Part shown: piece by piece, positions 10,728-19,600 of the stretch
Layout: every line of letters begins with the position of its first letter
Numbering within the stretch: position 1 is the stretch's first letter
Assembly: GCA_900088475.1 (NCBI GenBank)
Contig: FLMG01000216.1
Location: 6,801 to 26,400, forward strand
Origin: Hyphochytrium catenoides
Lineage: Eukaryota > Sar > Hyphochytriomycetes > Hyphochytriales > Hyphochytriaceae
DNA length: 19,600 nucleotides
Reading direction: 5' to 3'
The notes under the pieces: model-generated
What the model saw: only the letters and a program-made list of their open reading frames with translations
Database searches by the model: none
Told to the model about the DNA's origin: nothing
Position numbers and translations under genes: made by a program

Positions 10728-11570
10728 CGCTCTCGAGTGCCTCAGGGAAACTACCAAGGTCTGCCGAACTCTAAACAGCCGTCTAATGCACGTTCATAAT
10801 TCGAACTGACAGATGAAGCCCATTGTACTCGATAAGCTGCTTAAGAGTTTCGGTCCCTTCCTGGAATTATAAGCCTCTAAGAGCGGTCCTGGACTCATCT
10901 CATCGTGCACCTAGCCGTGCTTACCGAGCGGACCTTTGGCGGAGGCCGTGATCTGAAGGAAGCGGGTGATGATGAAGATTTTTCTTTTGTCTGAAAAGCT
11001 TCACCAAAAAGCTTCAGTAAGTCACTAAGTTACTTGAAGTCTGAGGCCGGTACCGAATATTAGCGCCTTACTTTTGGCAAGCCATAGGCTACAGTTATCG
11101 ATTGTAAATTCAATCTAGTTATCTATTTATGTGGAAGAGCTTATGCTACGTTACCGGTTCATTTTTACAAGTGAGAAGAACGGAAAAGACGCAGTGGAGG
11201 CGTCCCAAGATTTATAAGGCAAAGATGCTCCCAGTGATGATTGATAGCAGATGACAGGGCAAAGGATGCTGGTTGAGAGCGGCCAGATCGACGAAGGAGA
11301 GCCCAGCAACCCGGCCGAGGACAGAGAAGGAGAGAGCGACGAGTAAGAGAGAGAGGAGGAGGATAAAGGGAGAGAGGAGAACTTCACGTTAGATTAGGAT
11401 TCCAGAGGAAGAGAGTATCGAGAGAGCTCCTTCTTGTCTGAGACCTTCAGGGAAGCTATCAAGCGGAACGTAGCGGCAAGAAGGTGGAGCACCAACGGGT
11501 TTGGAACATATTGTCATTGTGAAGCGGAGGACCATTTAGGTCAGAGAGAGGCGAGGTAGGGTAAAGAGCA
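10728..11570. other. Divergent intergenic region between hydrolase and CFAP141-like gene
   Basis: Head-to-head spacer of 843 bp that should hold the promoters of both genes. No coding sequence is convincing. A GA-rich stretch at about 11325-11385 has the polarity seen in introns of the minus-strand hydrolase and may be a 5' UTR intron of that gene. A 10-bp direct repeat (AAAAGCTTCA) occurs twice within about 25 bp near 10995-11016. No TATA box that I would defend. Confidence 0.5.
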
Positions 11571-12650
11571 ATGTATCAACAGCCTGCAGGAGTGCAGGTG
11601 AGAAAGCCTGAAGGGATTCGGAAGAAGCCCTCCCAGCCCTCCAATGTAGAGAGGTATCTGCAGGTAACAATCATAAGAGAGCGAAAGGCCTGAAGAACTA
11701 ACCTATCCTTTATCAGTTCGGCCCCTTGTTGACGGCTTGTCTCCCTGTCCTTGCCTCTTATTGTGCCTACATCCTTCCTCATGGCATTCTCCATAGTCTG
11801 ACCTCCATATGTCTCTCTGCAGCGAGAAGCCCAGCTCGAGGACGCCTCTAAGGTCGTCAGGGCCAATGAAAAGATGGTTGCTGCTGCCCAATGGGAAATA
11901 GAAGCGATGAAGAAGCTTAGCGTTTGTGAGAGGACCAGAGAGGCAAAACGGTAATGTTGACGTCTTAGTTGCTGATACTTGCTCTTTTGGCTGCTCGTAC
12001 CTGCCATGGTCCCTCTCGTGTTATCGATCTTTGCCTCTCATCTCGGACTATCTCTGTCTCTCAGCTTTTCTATCTGTCCTCGTCTCCGTTCTTGTCTTGT
12101 CCTTGTTGCTCTGCTTCTCCTTGATCTTCTTCATCTCTGCTCTATCGGTACTGCGTTTGCATGGTTAGCGGCTTCCTTTCTCGGTTACCCTTGCCTTTGT
12201 TGTGCTGCGCTCTTACCATATAATGGTCGTCATGAGATATTGGTGCGATATTACTTCCCTTCAGTCTCAGTTTTATGCGTCGTTGAGCCGCAAGTTTGAC
12301 ACTAAGCTCGATTAGTCCCTTCTGCGATCTCCGCTAGTATCGCTTCTCTCCTTCGCTCAGACCCGATTTCTCATAATTCTCGCTTCACTTTCTCCAACTA
12401 GCACTGACGAGGAGTTCGAGGCACAGAATGAGGAACTGAAAGCACATCGCAGGGCAAAGCTTCTCAAGTTCTATCAGCAACAGAAAGAGCGGTAGGCAGG
12501 CGGCTGATCCTTTTCTTTGTCCCACTCCATTCTTCTGCAACACAGTTTAATAGCATAGCACTGCAAACCTTATTCTCACCTAAACATCTCTCCAGATGGG
12601 ACAAAGAGCTCAGCGCTCGGGGCCTAGCTGTCAGCCGGGACAGACTTTAG
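11571..12650 (+). CDS. Small coiled-coil protein resembling CFAP141 (DUF4558), ciliary microtubule-associated
   Basis: Coding is join(11571..11663, 11823..11950, 12402..12491, 12596..12650), 121 aa, with in-frame GT-AG junctions at all three introns (159, 451 and 104 bp). After a Pro/Lys-rich N-terminus the protein is a highly charged helix: REAQLEDASKVVRANEKMV, then a second helix containing LLKFYQQQKERWDKEL, ending in SARGLAVSRDRL. This end resembles CFAP141-type proteins, where a Leu/Tyr/Glu-rich helix is followed by a GL(A)xxxxR(L) terminus, and the length is similar to the roughly 100-aa human protein. Family members bind inside the doublet microtubules of motile cilia. The call rests on recalled motif similarity in a short protein, so the gene model is firmer than the family name. 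No canonical AATAAA is seen downstream. Confidence 0.62.
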
Positions 12651-13423
12651 CCCTGGAGGACTTGGATGTGACGCAGCGGCGACGGGACGTCCGCTGCGCA
12701 AAAGACTCAACAACCCCTTCCGCTAACCGTGGCTTTACCATGCGATACCTAGAGAACCTTTCCCAGCCTTTCTCTGCCGTCAGTGCGTCGTAGCAGGAGC
12801 ATGTAGCCACCGAATTAGCAAATTTTTTATCGCAATGACTACTGTTGATAAATATGCAGGCGTTGACCTACGGAAACATAGAGGACGGTGAAGGCTGTTC
12901 TTGAGTAGCAGTTGCTAGTGTTGACAGAAGCTCAAACGTATGTCAAGTTGACCTGGCCGTTCTGTCGTGAAGTGTACATAACGATAACAAGGTGCCACGC
13001 ATGATTAGATTAGGATAGAAGCGTCTGTCAGAGCGAATCTAGGAAGGGCAAGCATCATTCAATCTATGCGAAGGGGTTAAGCTGCTGCAGTGACTTTGAA
13101 CCAGCACCCCTAATAACGTTACTCTTCAGCCCTCTTAGTGCCACGCAGAGGAACGACTTTGCGGTAAAGCTTCTAATGGCTCCCATCTGAGGTCTGAGTC
13201 TGCTAGCCTAATGTCTTGCTTAAGGAGAGACCTAGTCCACCTATTTGACATCAAACTATCTCCCAACGCTCGGTTATTAGACAGAGATACTACGTTCAAG
13301 CTTAGAGTTCGCTGCATATGCTACTGTTCCTCTTCATCAAGAAGTCAAAGCTTTCTCCACTCCGCCGTTATGATTGATGCCCTTAGCTCGTCCCTTCTGT
13401 CTTGGCTTGGAGAGAGTTTGCTG
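12651..13423. other. Gene-free stretch, no CT tracts
   Basis: No supported gene, RNA or polyadenylation signal. Base composition is even, without the CT/GA tracts that fill the introns elsewhere. It may hold the 3' UTR of the CFAP141-like gene and the downstream flank of the minus-strand element-like ORFs. Confidence 0.5.
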
Positions 13424-13873
13424 CTAATGATGCACTAAGAAGATTCTTATTTCTCCCTCGATGATGCGCCTAATCGTGTCAAACGTGTCATTGATAAGGA
13501 AACCAGTTACGTAGTCAACCGCTTTTCGAAGCTGAGCGTCGCCATCGGTCACCGCAGCAAGAATACGGAAAAAAGTAGCCTGCGATAAATGGCCTACGTC
13601 ACTGTCTGAAGAGGCATATGCACCGTATATATGGATTCGTAGACGCTTTCTCATGATCCGGGGAAAGTGTACAAGTCTGCCATCAAGGTTAATCTTCTTT
13701 GTCCCCCAAGAAAGGAATGTCACGTTCTCTGTAGAGAGGATAAAAGAAACTGCAAAGTCAACTGCTCTTTTATCGTATCTTCTTACTGAGCGCCGCATCG
13801 CTCGAAGGGCTGACCCCTCCGAAAGCGTGGTGAAGTCCCGGCGTCCAGCTACAACGTATGAGAGCTTATGCAA
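13424..13873 (-). pseudogene. Continuation of the Cys-cluster/AT-hook protein in a shifted frame (C-terminal part)
   Basis: Open frame of 149 codons beginning inside the end of the upstream ORF (25-bp overlap) without a convincing ATG of its own: its first possible codon is TTG. It contains FILSTENVTFLSWGTKKI, a basic stretch RIMRKRLRIHIYGAY, and LSQATFFRILAAVTDG...VDYVTGFLINDT, which look like conserved helices of a folded domain rather than random frame. The overlap contains a run of four T's where a one-base change would connect both frames, so I read the pair as one gene broken by a frameshift. A short intron or programmed -1 shift is a less likely alternative. Function unknown. Confidence 0.45.
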
Positions 13874-14697
13874 AACTGTTTGCCACTACTTTCCTTCAGC
13901 TTCTCCAACTGTCGATAAGTCAGAGACTGGCATAAAATTGCTCGAAGAACCCGCTTCTCAACGGAGCTTTTCTTGGCCGTTATAAAGCAATCCAGCGTGT
14001 TCGACAGGAGATTGTTAGTTCCATCTTCACCGGGTATTGCGACGGGTCCAGCAGCCGCTCCACTTTGTCTCTGATGGAAAGCCTCTAGAGAACAAGCAGC
14101 CGCTTCTTCTCCGCATAACAACGTAGCCACTGCTTTAAGTATAGCCTGATATACGTTGAGGACAGGAGACATCTTGGAGCTTTCTTTTTCCAATTCACTC
14201 CGCCAGGCATCTGGGCTGGTACGGCTCTCTTTGCCAGGGAGTTTTTTACGCACATAAGTTTTCAACTCCTGGAGGCCCAATACATCTAACAGATGAAGAA
14301 CTGTGGCCACGGGTGAGCCTGACAAGCCACTGTCCGTCCTAGGAGCACCAGGTTGTTCCTCACTTCTATCCACAAGAACTGAGTTTCTCTGAAAGTCGAC
14401 AGCACTGCTATCAGTGGCTTCTTCACCCTGCTGCCCACTAAAGAAGCCTGGCTTGCGAAGCTGATTAGCACTTTTCCTCCTTTTGCGCTGTCTGCCTTGT
14501 CCCGATGTGCTCCCAGCGGCATCATCTCGTTTAGGACGTCCCCTTTTGCGAGACATCTTGACAGCTACTGGGACTCCGTCATGGTCACAACCACATCTGC
14601 TGCACAGTAGGCAGCGAGAACAGCGCGGGACCTTACATGAACAGATCAATCGCGGCGGCGGTTGCACCTCCTCCTCGCTGTTCGATAATGAGGCCAT
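13849..14697 (-). CDS. Uncharacterised Cys-cluster and AT-hook protein, probably mobile-element or expanded-family ORF (N-terminal part)
   Basis: Open frame of 282 codons starting at an ATG. Near the N-terminus is a cysteine cluster (C19, C21, C26, C29, C32, C35, C37, followed by H39) that could bind zinc. It is followed directly by RKRGRPKR at 50-57, a good AT-hook core (RGRP) for minor-groove DNA binding and likely nuclear import. Residues 58-125 are polar and probably disordered. The rest is helical, containing two blocks (LDVLGLQELKTYVRKKL and VYQAILKAVATLL). The frame stops at 13849, overlapping the next ORF, which seems to continue the same protein in another frame. No intron is needed and no CT tracts are present, unlike the surrounding genes. 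I do not recognise the family with certainty; similar proteins are often dispersed repeats. Confidence 0.5.
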   Translation of the reverse strand: MASLSNSEEEVQPPPRLICSCKVPRCSRCLLCSRCGCDHDGVPVAVKMSRKRGRPKRDDAAGSTSGQGRQRKRRKSANQLRKPGFFSGQQGEEATDSSAVDFQRNSVLVDRSEEQPGAPRTDSGLSGSPVATVLHLLDVLGLQELKTYVRKKLPGKESRTSPDAWRSELEKESSKMSPVLNVYQAILKAVATLLCGEEAAACSLEAFHQRQSGAAAGPVAIPGEDGTNNLLSNTLDCFITAKKSSVEKRVLRAILCQSLTYRQLEKLKESSGKQFCISSHTL

Positions 14698-14861
14698 TTC
14701 TACTTAGAACTTTGGGTCTTAGACAATCTGAGATGACGATCGAGAAAAGAGGATCTATGTCAGCAGGGACCGCCGACGGTAGACGCGAAGATGATAGAAG
14801 AAATGTTGCATTAGTCTAGGAGAGCTTCAATAGCATCAGATTTGAGCTCCGTGGATTGGAG

Positions 14862-14893
14862 CTTTTCTATACAGTAAAACTACCATAGAAAAG
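14862..14893. repeat. 9-bp perfect inverted repeat (hairpin) with 14-nt spacer
   Basis: CTTTTCTAT at 14862-14870 is matched by ATAGAAAAG at 14885-14893. It lies about 165 bp upstream of the element-like ORF start. It could be a terminal or subterminal structure of an element, or chance. Confidence 0.6.
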
Positions 14894-15538
14894 GTGCGGC
14901 GGCCACTTGGGTATTTTGAGGCCAGATTGACCAGAGCTGGGGACCTAAACTTTGATAGAACTCATCAACCCATCCAGATATAAGCATGCCCGATACATCG
15001 TTCTATTCCTGATTGTATAAGGATTGTTAGTATATCCACGGAATACAGCCTTTTGTCGTTCCGGATATTTCGTTTCGAAACTCTGCCCCCTATCTTGTTG
15101 TAGTTGACTCAGATAACTGTTGATAAAGAAAAGACAAAGAAACACTTCAGCATGACCTTTCGAACTTCAACTTCAGTTCTTAGTTATCGAGAAGCGATAA
15201 CCAATTCAAAATAACCATCTTAGTCTTGGCCATGGGTGTCCACAGTTTCCCGTAGAGACCTCAAATATAGGGAAGCCTAAGGTAGGAAAGGACCTTTAAA
15301 GGTTGGTCTCCCATGGACAGAGTTACAGCTTCTGGTTTCTGTTCGAAAGAAGGAAGAGCTTTGAGTTCTATTTTCGGGCGGGAAGTCTTTGCTTCTTTCT
15401 CTCTCTCTCCTCTCTTGTCAATCTCTTTCTATTGTCTCTCTGTCTCTGTCAATTCTGTCTCCCTTGTCTCCCTTTAGAAATACTAAACCTCCAATATATA
15501 GTACTGGCTCTTTCTCGTCTCTCTGTCTCTCTCTCCTG

Positions 15539-15577
<39 letters not shown>

Positions 15578-15770
15578 TCCCCACCCCCCCTTTCTTTTCC
15601 TCTCTCTGTTTTTTCTGTTCTCTCTTGGCTTTTCACCTCCTGTTGTATCTCCAGCCTCTACATCTCTTACCTATTCCCTCCTGCTTTCTTTATAAATGCC
15701 TCTTGTCCATGAGCTGTGTGAGACTCTCCGGGATCATCTTTCTCCCTGCCCATAAAGCGGCTCAGCTATT

Positions 15771-15773
<3 letters not shown>

Positions 15774-15806
<33 letters not shown>
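15774..15806. repeat. (CT)n microsatellite
   Basis: About 16 uninterrupted CT units on the plus strand, upstream of the modular gene. A second interrupted tract of the same type lies at 15539-15577. Confidence 0.95.
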
Positions 15807-15809
<3 letters not shown>

Positions 15810-16182
15810 CAAAAGCTTCATCTTCCGTTCCCTTTATCTGTCCCACAGAGCGCTTATATCTTCCCAACATAGCATCCCCACACACCTGGAGCTGGTGGCG
15901 GGCAAGGATCATCTCTGACTTTCTTCTCCCGCTCGAGCTCATTGTCTCTAGCTCTGGACGTCTCTTCCCAGCCAAGACTGCCCAGCATTGGGCCTCTTCC
16001 TTTTCGGGACTACAGCTCCAGTCGCGTGTGTGTGTCTCTCTCTCTTCGTCTATCTGTCTTTCTCCCCCTGGTCTCTTGACTTTTTTCTCTCTCTCTTTCT
16101 TCTTTCTCTCTGTCTCTCCCTTAACGTCCTTTTGTTTCTCTCTCTCTCTCTCACTGTCTCTCTCTCTTCTTCTTCACAAGTG

Positions 16183-16498
16183 ATGAATCTTCAGCGTCAA
16201 CATCCTGCGGTGGAAGCTCTTTCGTCTCTATCTCTCAAGGGTTCTCTGTCTCACTTGGAAGAAGGAGGAGGGAAGGTAGCGGATGCAGGAGGAGGCACGG
16301 GCAGGAGACGCACCTCTTCCTCTCTCTCTCACTCGTCCTTGGAAGTCGTGGACGGTCCTCTCTTCTTCAAGGTCCTAAAGCCTGATATTATAGCTAGGGA
16401 AAGTGCCCTGTACGAGGCGCCAGAGGGTAAGACGCCACGCTCTGCTCTCTTCCCTCTCTCTCTCCGTCGCAGATGGTCTGTCCTTTCCTGCTCGCCTC

Positions 16499-16531
<33 letters not shown>

Positions 16532-17067
16532 CCTCTCCTCTCTCGTATTTTCCAGGGAAAGCTCTCTTACTTGTCCACCTCTTGTTTCCCGCTGGGGTGC
16601 TTCCATCCGTCCCTACCTCAGCTCTTAGAATCATTTTCACTGCTTCTGTACTCTACTGTCTCTCTCCTCCTCGCTCTCTTTCCTCTCTCTTCCCACTCTC
16701 TCTCCTAAAAACTTTCCCTCGTCCTCCTCTGATCTCGTTGGCGTCTTCCTATTTCACTCATTTAATGGTCGCCCCCTTTCTCTCTTTCTCTCCTCCCTGT
16801 CTCTCTCTCTCCATCCTCCGCTTGTCTCTCTCTCTCTCTCTCTTCCTTCACCCTCTCTTTACTCTTCCTCAGTGGATGGACCGGCTCGGCAGGAAGGAGA
16901 AGTGGTAGAAATCTCGCGTGCTGTCCTTCAGCGTGACGGTCGGAGGTTCCTGCAGCTGGCATGGGGAGAGGGCTGGCTCTATGATAAGGATGAGGAAGGA
17001 AACACTGTCCTTCTTGATCTAGATGGAGGTGCGCAGAGAGAATGGGACTATTTTGTCCGCTACATCC

Positions 17068-17108
<41 letters not shown>

Positions 17109-18084
17109 CCCTTTGTCTCTACCTCTGAAGCCCTCCATCCATCTCTGCCTTTTCTATCGGTCTCTACCCGAAGTTTTCTCTTATTCTTTCTGTGTGTCTC
17201 TTCTTCTCGGGCGATCTACTGTTGTCTCTTCCTCTAGTTTCTCTCGCCTGTAGGTCAGCTTATAGCTGTCCTCGTCATTTTTCAGTCCCCAAGCTCTGTG
17301 TTCATAATGAGATCCGTCAGCATTTCTTCTGTCTGTGTGTCTCTCTCTCTTTCTTGATTGTCTCTCTGTTTTCTTGATTGTCTCTCTCTTTTGAGGGGAG
17401 TGGTATGCTTTCCCTCCTCGCGGCGGCCTGACTTTCAAGCTTACTGTCTTCTCTCTCCTAAGTCTCTTCTTTCTTTCTACCTAGCTCAACCACATCTCTC
17501 TTCCTTTGTTTCCTGCTCTCTGCCGTGTGCCGTCTAGTGACATTACACCTTTTCTCTCTCTTCTCTCTCTTTTTCTCTTTCTTTCTTTCTTAAATAGTTC
17601 CTCGGACGTCAGAAGGTGACTTCTTCTATAAAGTTAAGACTTTGACGGAGCTGCGCCGGGGCCCAGACTATGCGGCCATAGTACGGCACACAGATACTGC
17701 AGACGCCAAAAGGTTGCTTGCTGTCGCTGTCTCTCCTCGCTTTCTCTCTCTGTCTCTCTTTGAGTTTTTATCTTCATCTCTTTGGCTCTTACTCCCATGG
17801 ATGTCTCTCTTCCCTTGTCCTGCAGTTGATGGCCTCTGCTTCTTCGGGTCTCCTATAAAAAAGTCTAACTCCTTGCGCCTCTTTCACTAGATTCTCATCT
17901 CGTCCCCATGTTTTGCCTCTTTCTCCTCGGAAAACCGTTGCCTATTTCCTTTATCTCACTTCTCTCTTTCTTTTTTTGCACTGCAATATCCAAGGTCCAC
18001 GTTTGTCCTCACTCTTCCTTTACCAAGTGTCTCCTCCTCTTCTTTCGTCGAATCTTATCTTTTCTGCTTTACGTCTCTGCTAAG

Positions 18085-18123
<39 letters not shown>

Positions 18124-19575
18124 TACTTACAGGCCCGCGCTCCACGAGGGCACTATAGTCCACTGCGATCAGCTTATTACTCTTCCTGAGAGTACTGTCA
18201 CCTGGGGCAGACTGAAGTATCATGGAGGGTATCTTCCTCTCTCTCTCCTGGATGGGACGCAGGTGCTAGAGCTGCTGGCCGTAGGTACGACAAACAAGGA
18301 GGTTCTCTCTCCCTTCTTCTCTCGCCTCTTACTGCTCTCTCCGCCTACCTTCTTTCAAAACTACTAAGAAAGCGCTTTTTCTCTCTCCTCCTCTTCCGTT
18401 AGGCTTCTCTTCTCTCTTCTGTATATCCTCCCTCGTTGGATGCCTTTTGGCGCTTCCACTTTTTCTTCTTTATTTATTGCTAACAGGCTTTGCATTGCAG
18501 AGCCAGAGACAGAAGCTGGGACCTTTCACTATCTCGTGGAGATTCCCGTCGCCATTCGAGAGGGACCGAGTACACTCTCTCGAAGGACTGGAGAGGGCTT
18601 TCCTCTTCTCTCTATCGTTCAAGGCTCTCTTCTGTACCGAGAGCCTGGAAGCACGGTCACCTATGTGAAACTTAGCGATAATCGGGGCTGGGTCTTTGAG
18701 AGACTGGAGGATGGAAGACAGGTGCTCAAGCGGCTTCCTAGAGGTAGGAAGATGCGAAGAGATTGGCAGCACTGAATAAGGGACAAGGGCTACGAGAGAC
18801 AGAGACTGGCGTCCCTGCAAAAGCTAGAGTCTTTCTCTCTGCTCTCATGTTTATGAGGCTAAATGGAACACGGAAGAGCGTTGAAAGAAAGAGAGAGGGC
18901 GGAGGTTGTAGAGAGAGATTAAGACAGATTAGACGAGTCGAAGGGCGCCACACCATGCGGTCTCCTAGAAAGGCTACTTACCTCATTTCCATAAGCCTGA
19001 CCTCTCCCATCTTTTATCCTCTTGTTTGGCTCTTGCAGGCGTGGTGTGGGAGGAGAAGCGGCAGTTCTTCTACCTGTCAAAGGATTCTCTCGTCTACTCA
19101 AGACCAGAGTTCCCTTCAGACACCACAAATAAGCGAGTCAGAGGAACAGTAGCAGAATGCAGTGAGAGGTACCCGTCGTCCCTACTTCGCTCTCTCTCTG
19201 TCTCCACCCCACTCTTGCATACAATTCCAAGCTTTTCGCACTAACTTCCATCTCAGCCACTTCTGCTGTCAGCGGCTATTTCTTCTCTGTCTTTGCGTGG
19301 GAATGCTGTCGTGATTGAGTCGTGGCTGTCGCCTATCTAGCCTTATCACCATGAACCGCATTCCCAAGCTTCATTTCCTTTGCCGTCTTGCATAGCGTTG
19401 CCTAGTTGTACACACAGGTCTGCTCTTACAATCAATAATCAGCCCTCGTGCTCTTACATTATTCCTAGGCTAATAACAGCTGACGGAGCTTATGCATTCG
19501 TCAAGCTGCGGTACTCTGATGGCTGGCTTATGCAGCAGTCACAGAGAGAGGTTCTACTGGAGCTCATAGACGAAG
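16183..19575 (+). CDS. Protein with at least four tandem ~70-85-aa beta-rich (SH3-like?) modules, 3' partial
   Basis: Exons: 16183(or 16195)..16426, 16873..17028, 17598..17712, 18133..18284, 18501..18743, 19039..19168, 19469..>19575. All six introns are GT-AG and keep the frame, giving at least 382 residues. After a Ser/Gly-rich leader, each module starts with an aromatic strand (PLFFKV, DFFYKV, TFHYLV, QFFYLS), then an R(R/E)GP-like turn in modules 2 and 3, a GTIV/GEVV-type strand, a (V)KL strand before a GW or GG turn (AWGEGWLYD, KYHGGYLPL, SDNRGWVFE, RYSDGWLMQ), and a DG..VL.L end. This pattern resembles SH3-like repeats, but I cannot name the family. No signal peptide is visible in the leader. 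The start is uncertain: ATG 16183 is in frame, but an acceptor at 16194 could instead join upstream exons. The gene continues past the right edge. Confidence 0.65.
16511..16531. repeat. (CT)n microsatellite in an intron of the modular gene
   Basis: About ten CT units inside the 446-bp intron 16427-16872, within a much longer imperfect pyrimidine tract. Confidence 0.9.
17074..17099. repeat. (CT)n microsatellite in an intron of the modular gene
   Basis: Thirteen CT units near the 5' end of the 569-bp intron 17029-17597, close to the donor rather than the acceptor, so it is not simply the acceptor polypyrimidine tract. Confidence 0.93.
18097..18123. repeat. (CT)n microsatellite at an intron acceptor
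   Basis: About thirteen CT units ending nine bases before the AG at 18131-18132, so here the microsatellite itself serves as the polypyrimidine tract of the acceptor. Confidence 0.93.
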
Positions 19576-19600
19576 GTATGAATTGACTGACCCTAGATCC

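Larger units (their letters stand above)
14698..16182. other. Region upstream of the modular gene; even-composition part then CT-rich part
   Basis: From 14698 to about 15370 the sequence is even in composition with no supported gene. It contains the 12-bp palindrome ACCTTTAAAGGT at 15292-15303. From about 15385 to 16180 it becomes strongly CT-rich with the polarity seen in plus-strand introns here, which suggests that it is transcribed as 5' introns/UTR of the downstream gene. Possible coding exons inside it (15313-15384 and 15873-16025) are discussed among the findings. Confidence 0.5.

Noticed and set aside
14945-15145. 66-codon minus-strand open frame
   Set aside because: No recognisable motif, no repeated pattern and no splice context. 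Length is compatible with chance.
15303-15712. Long Ser-Leu-rich open frames over CT tracts (similar ones at 5509-5640, 8824-9099, 9211-9540, 9851-10168, 15988-16180, 16403-16708, 17023-17253)
   Set aside because: CT or GA dinucleotide repeats contain no stop codon and translate to Ser-Leu or Arg-Glu repeats, so they open false frames on both strands. They fall in introns or upstream regions of better-supported genes.
1-19600. CRISPR arrays, tRNA, rRNA or prokaryotic operon signals
   Set aside because: None seen. The window is intron-bearing nuclear DNA, and the only arrays are dinucleotide microsatellites and one two-copy duplication.

Overview
The window is nuclear DNA from an intron-rich, probably unicellular eukaryote. 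Twenty GT-AG introns of about 75-570 bp can be placed by joining conserved protein motifs in frame. AATAAA signals follow two genes. A small gene resembling the ciliary microtubule protein CFAP141 suggests that the organism builds a flagellum. Introns carry dense CT microsatellite tracts on the transcribed sense strand. I associate this style with some alveolate/chromerid-like protists, but this is a weak guess and no species can be named from the sequence.

Layout from left to right: (1) 2-1868, plus strand: 3' part of an OPT/YSL-family metal-chelate or oligopeptide transporter, one intron visible, 5' end outside the window. (2) 1869-3229: intergenic, with a polyadenylation signal and a 32-bp tandem duplication. 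(3) 3230-8350, plus strand: complete six-exon Rad5/HLTF-type SNF2 ATPase-RING E3 ligase of about 1196 aa, with an N-terminal NZF-like zinc finger, a HIRAN domain, and a C3HC4 RING between the two helicase lobes. (4) 10727-8531, minus strand: complete six-exon FSH1/OVCA2-type serine hydrolase, 248 aa, with a full Ser-Asp-His triad. It converges on the Rad5 gene so tightly that the Rad5 AATAAA lies inside its last coding exon. (5) 11571-12650, plus strand: four-exon, 121-aa coiled-coil protein resembling CFAP141 (DUF4558). (6) 12651-15300: a compositionally different island without CT tracts, holding two overlapping minus-strand ORFs (Cys-cluster plus AT-hook protein, then a shifted continuation) that look like a decayed mobile-element or expanded-family gene. 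(7) 16183 to the right edge, plus strand: 5' unresolved and 3' open gene encoding at least four tandem beta-rich modules of about 70-85 aa (SH3-like guess), with all module boundaries at phase-1 introns.

The genes do not form a pathway. The Rad5-like protein would act in the nucleus in DNA-damage tolerance, the YSL-like protein in a membrane, the hydrolase probably in the cytosol, and the CFAP141-like protein in the axoneme. The most striking genome-scale signal is that pyrimidine tracts follow transcription direction gene by gene: CT on plus for plus-strand genes, and GA on plus across the minus-strand hydrolase. The tracts also create many spurious Ser-Leu-rich reading frames on both strands.
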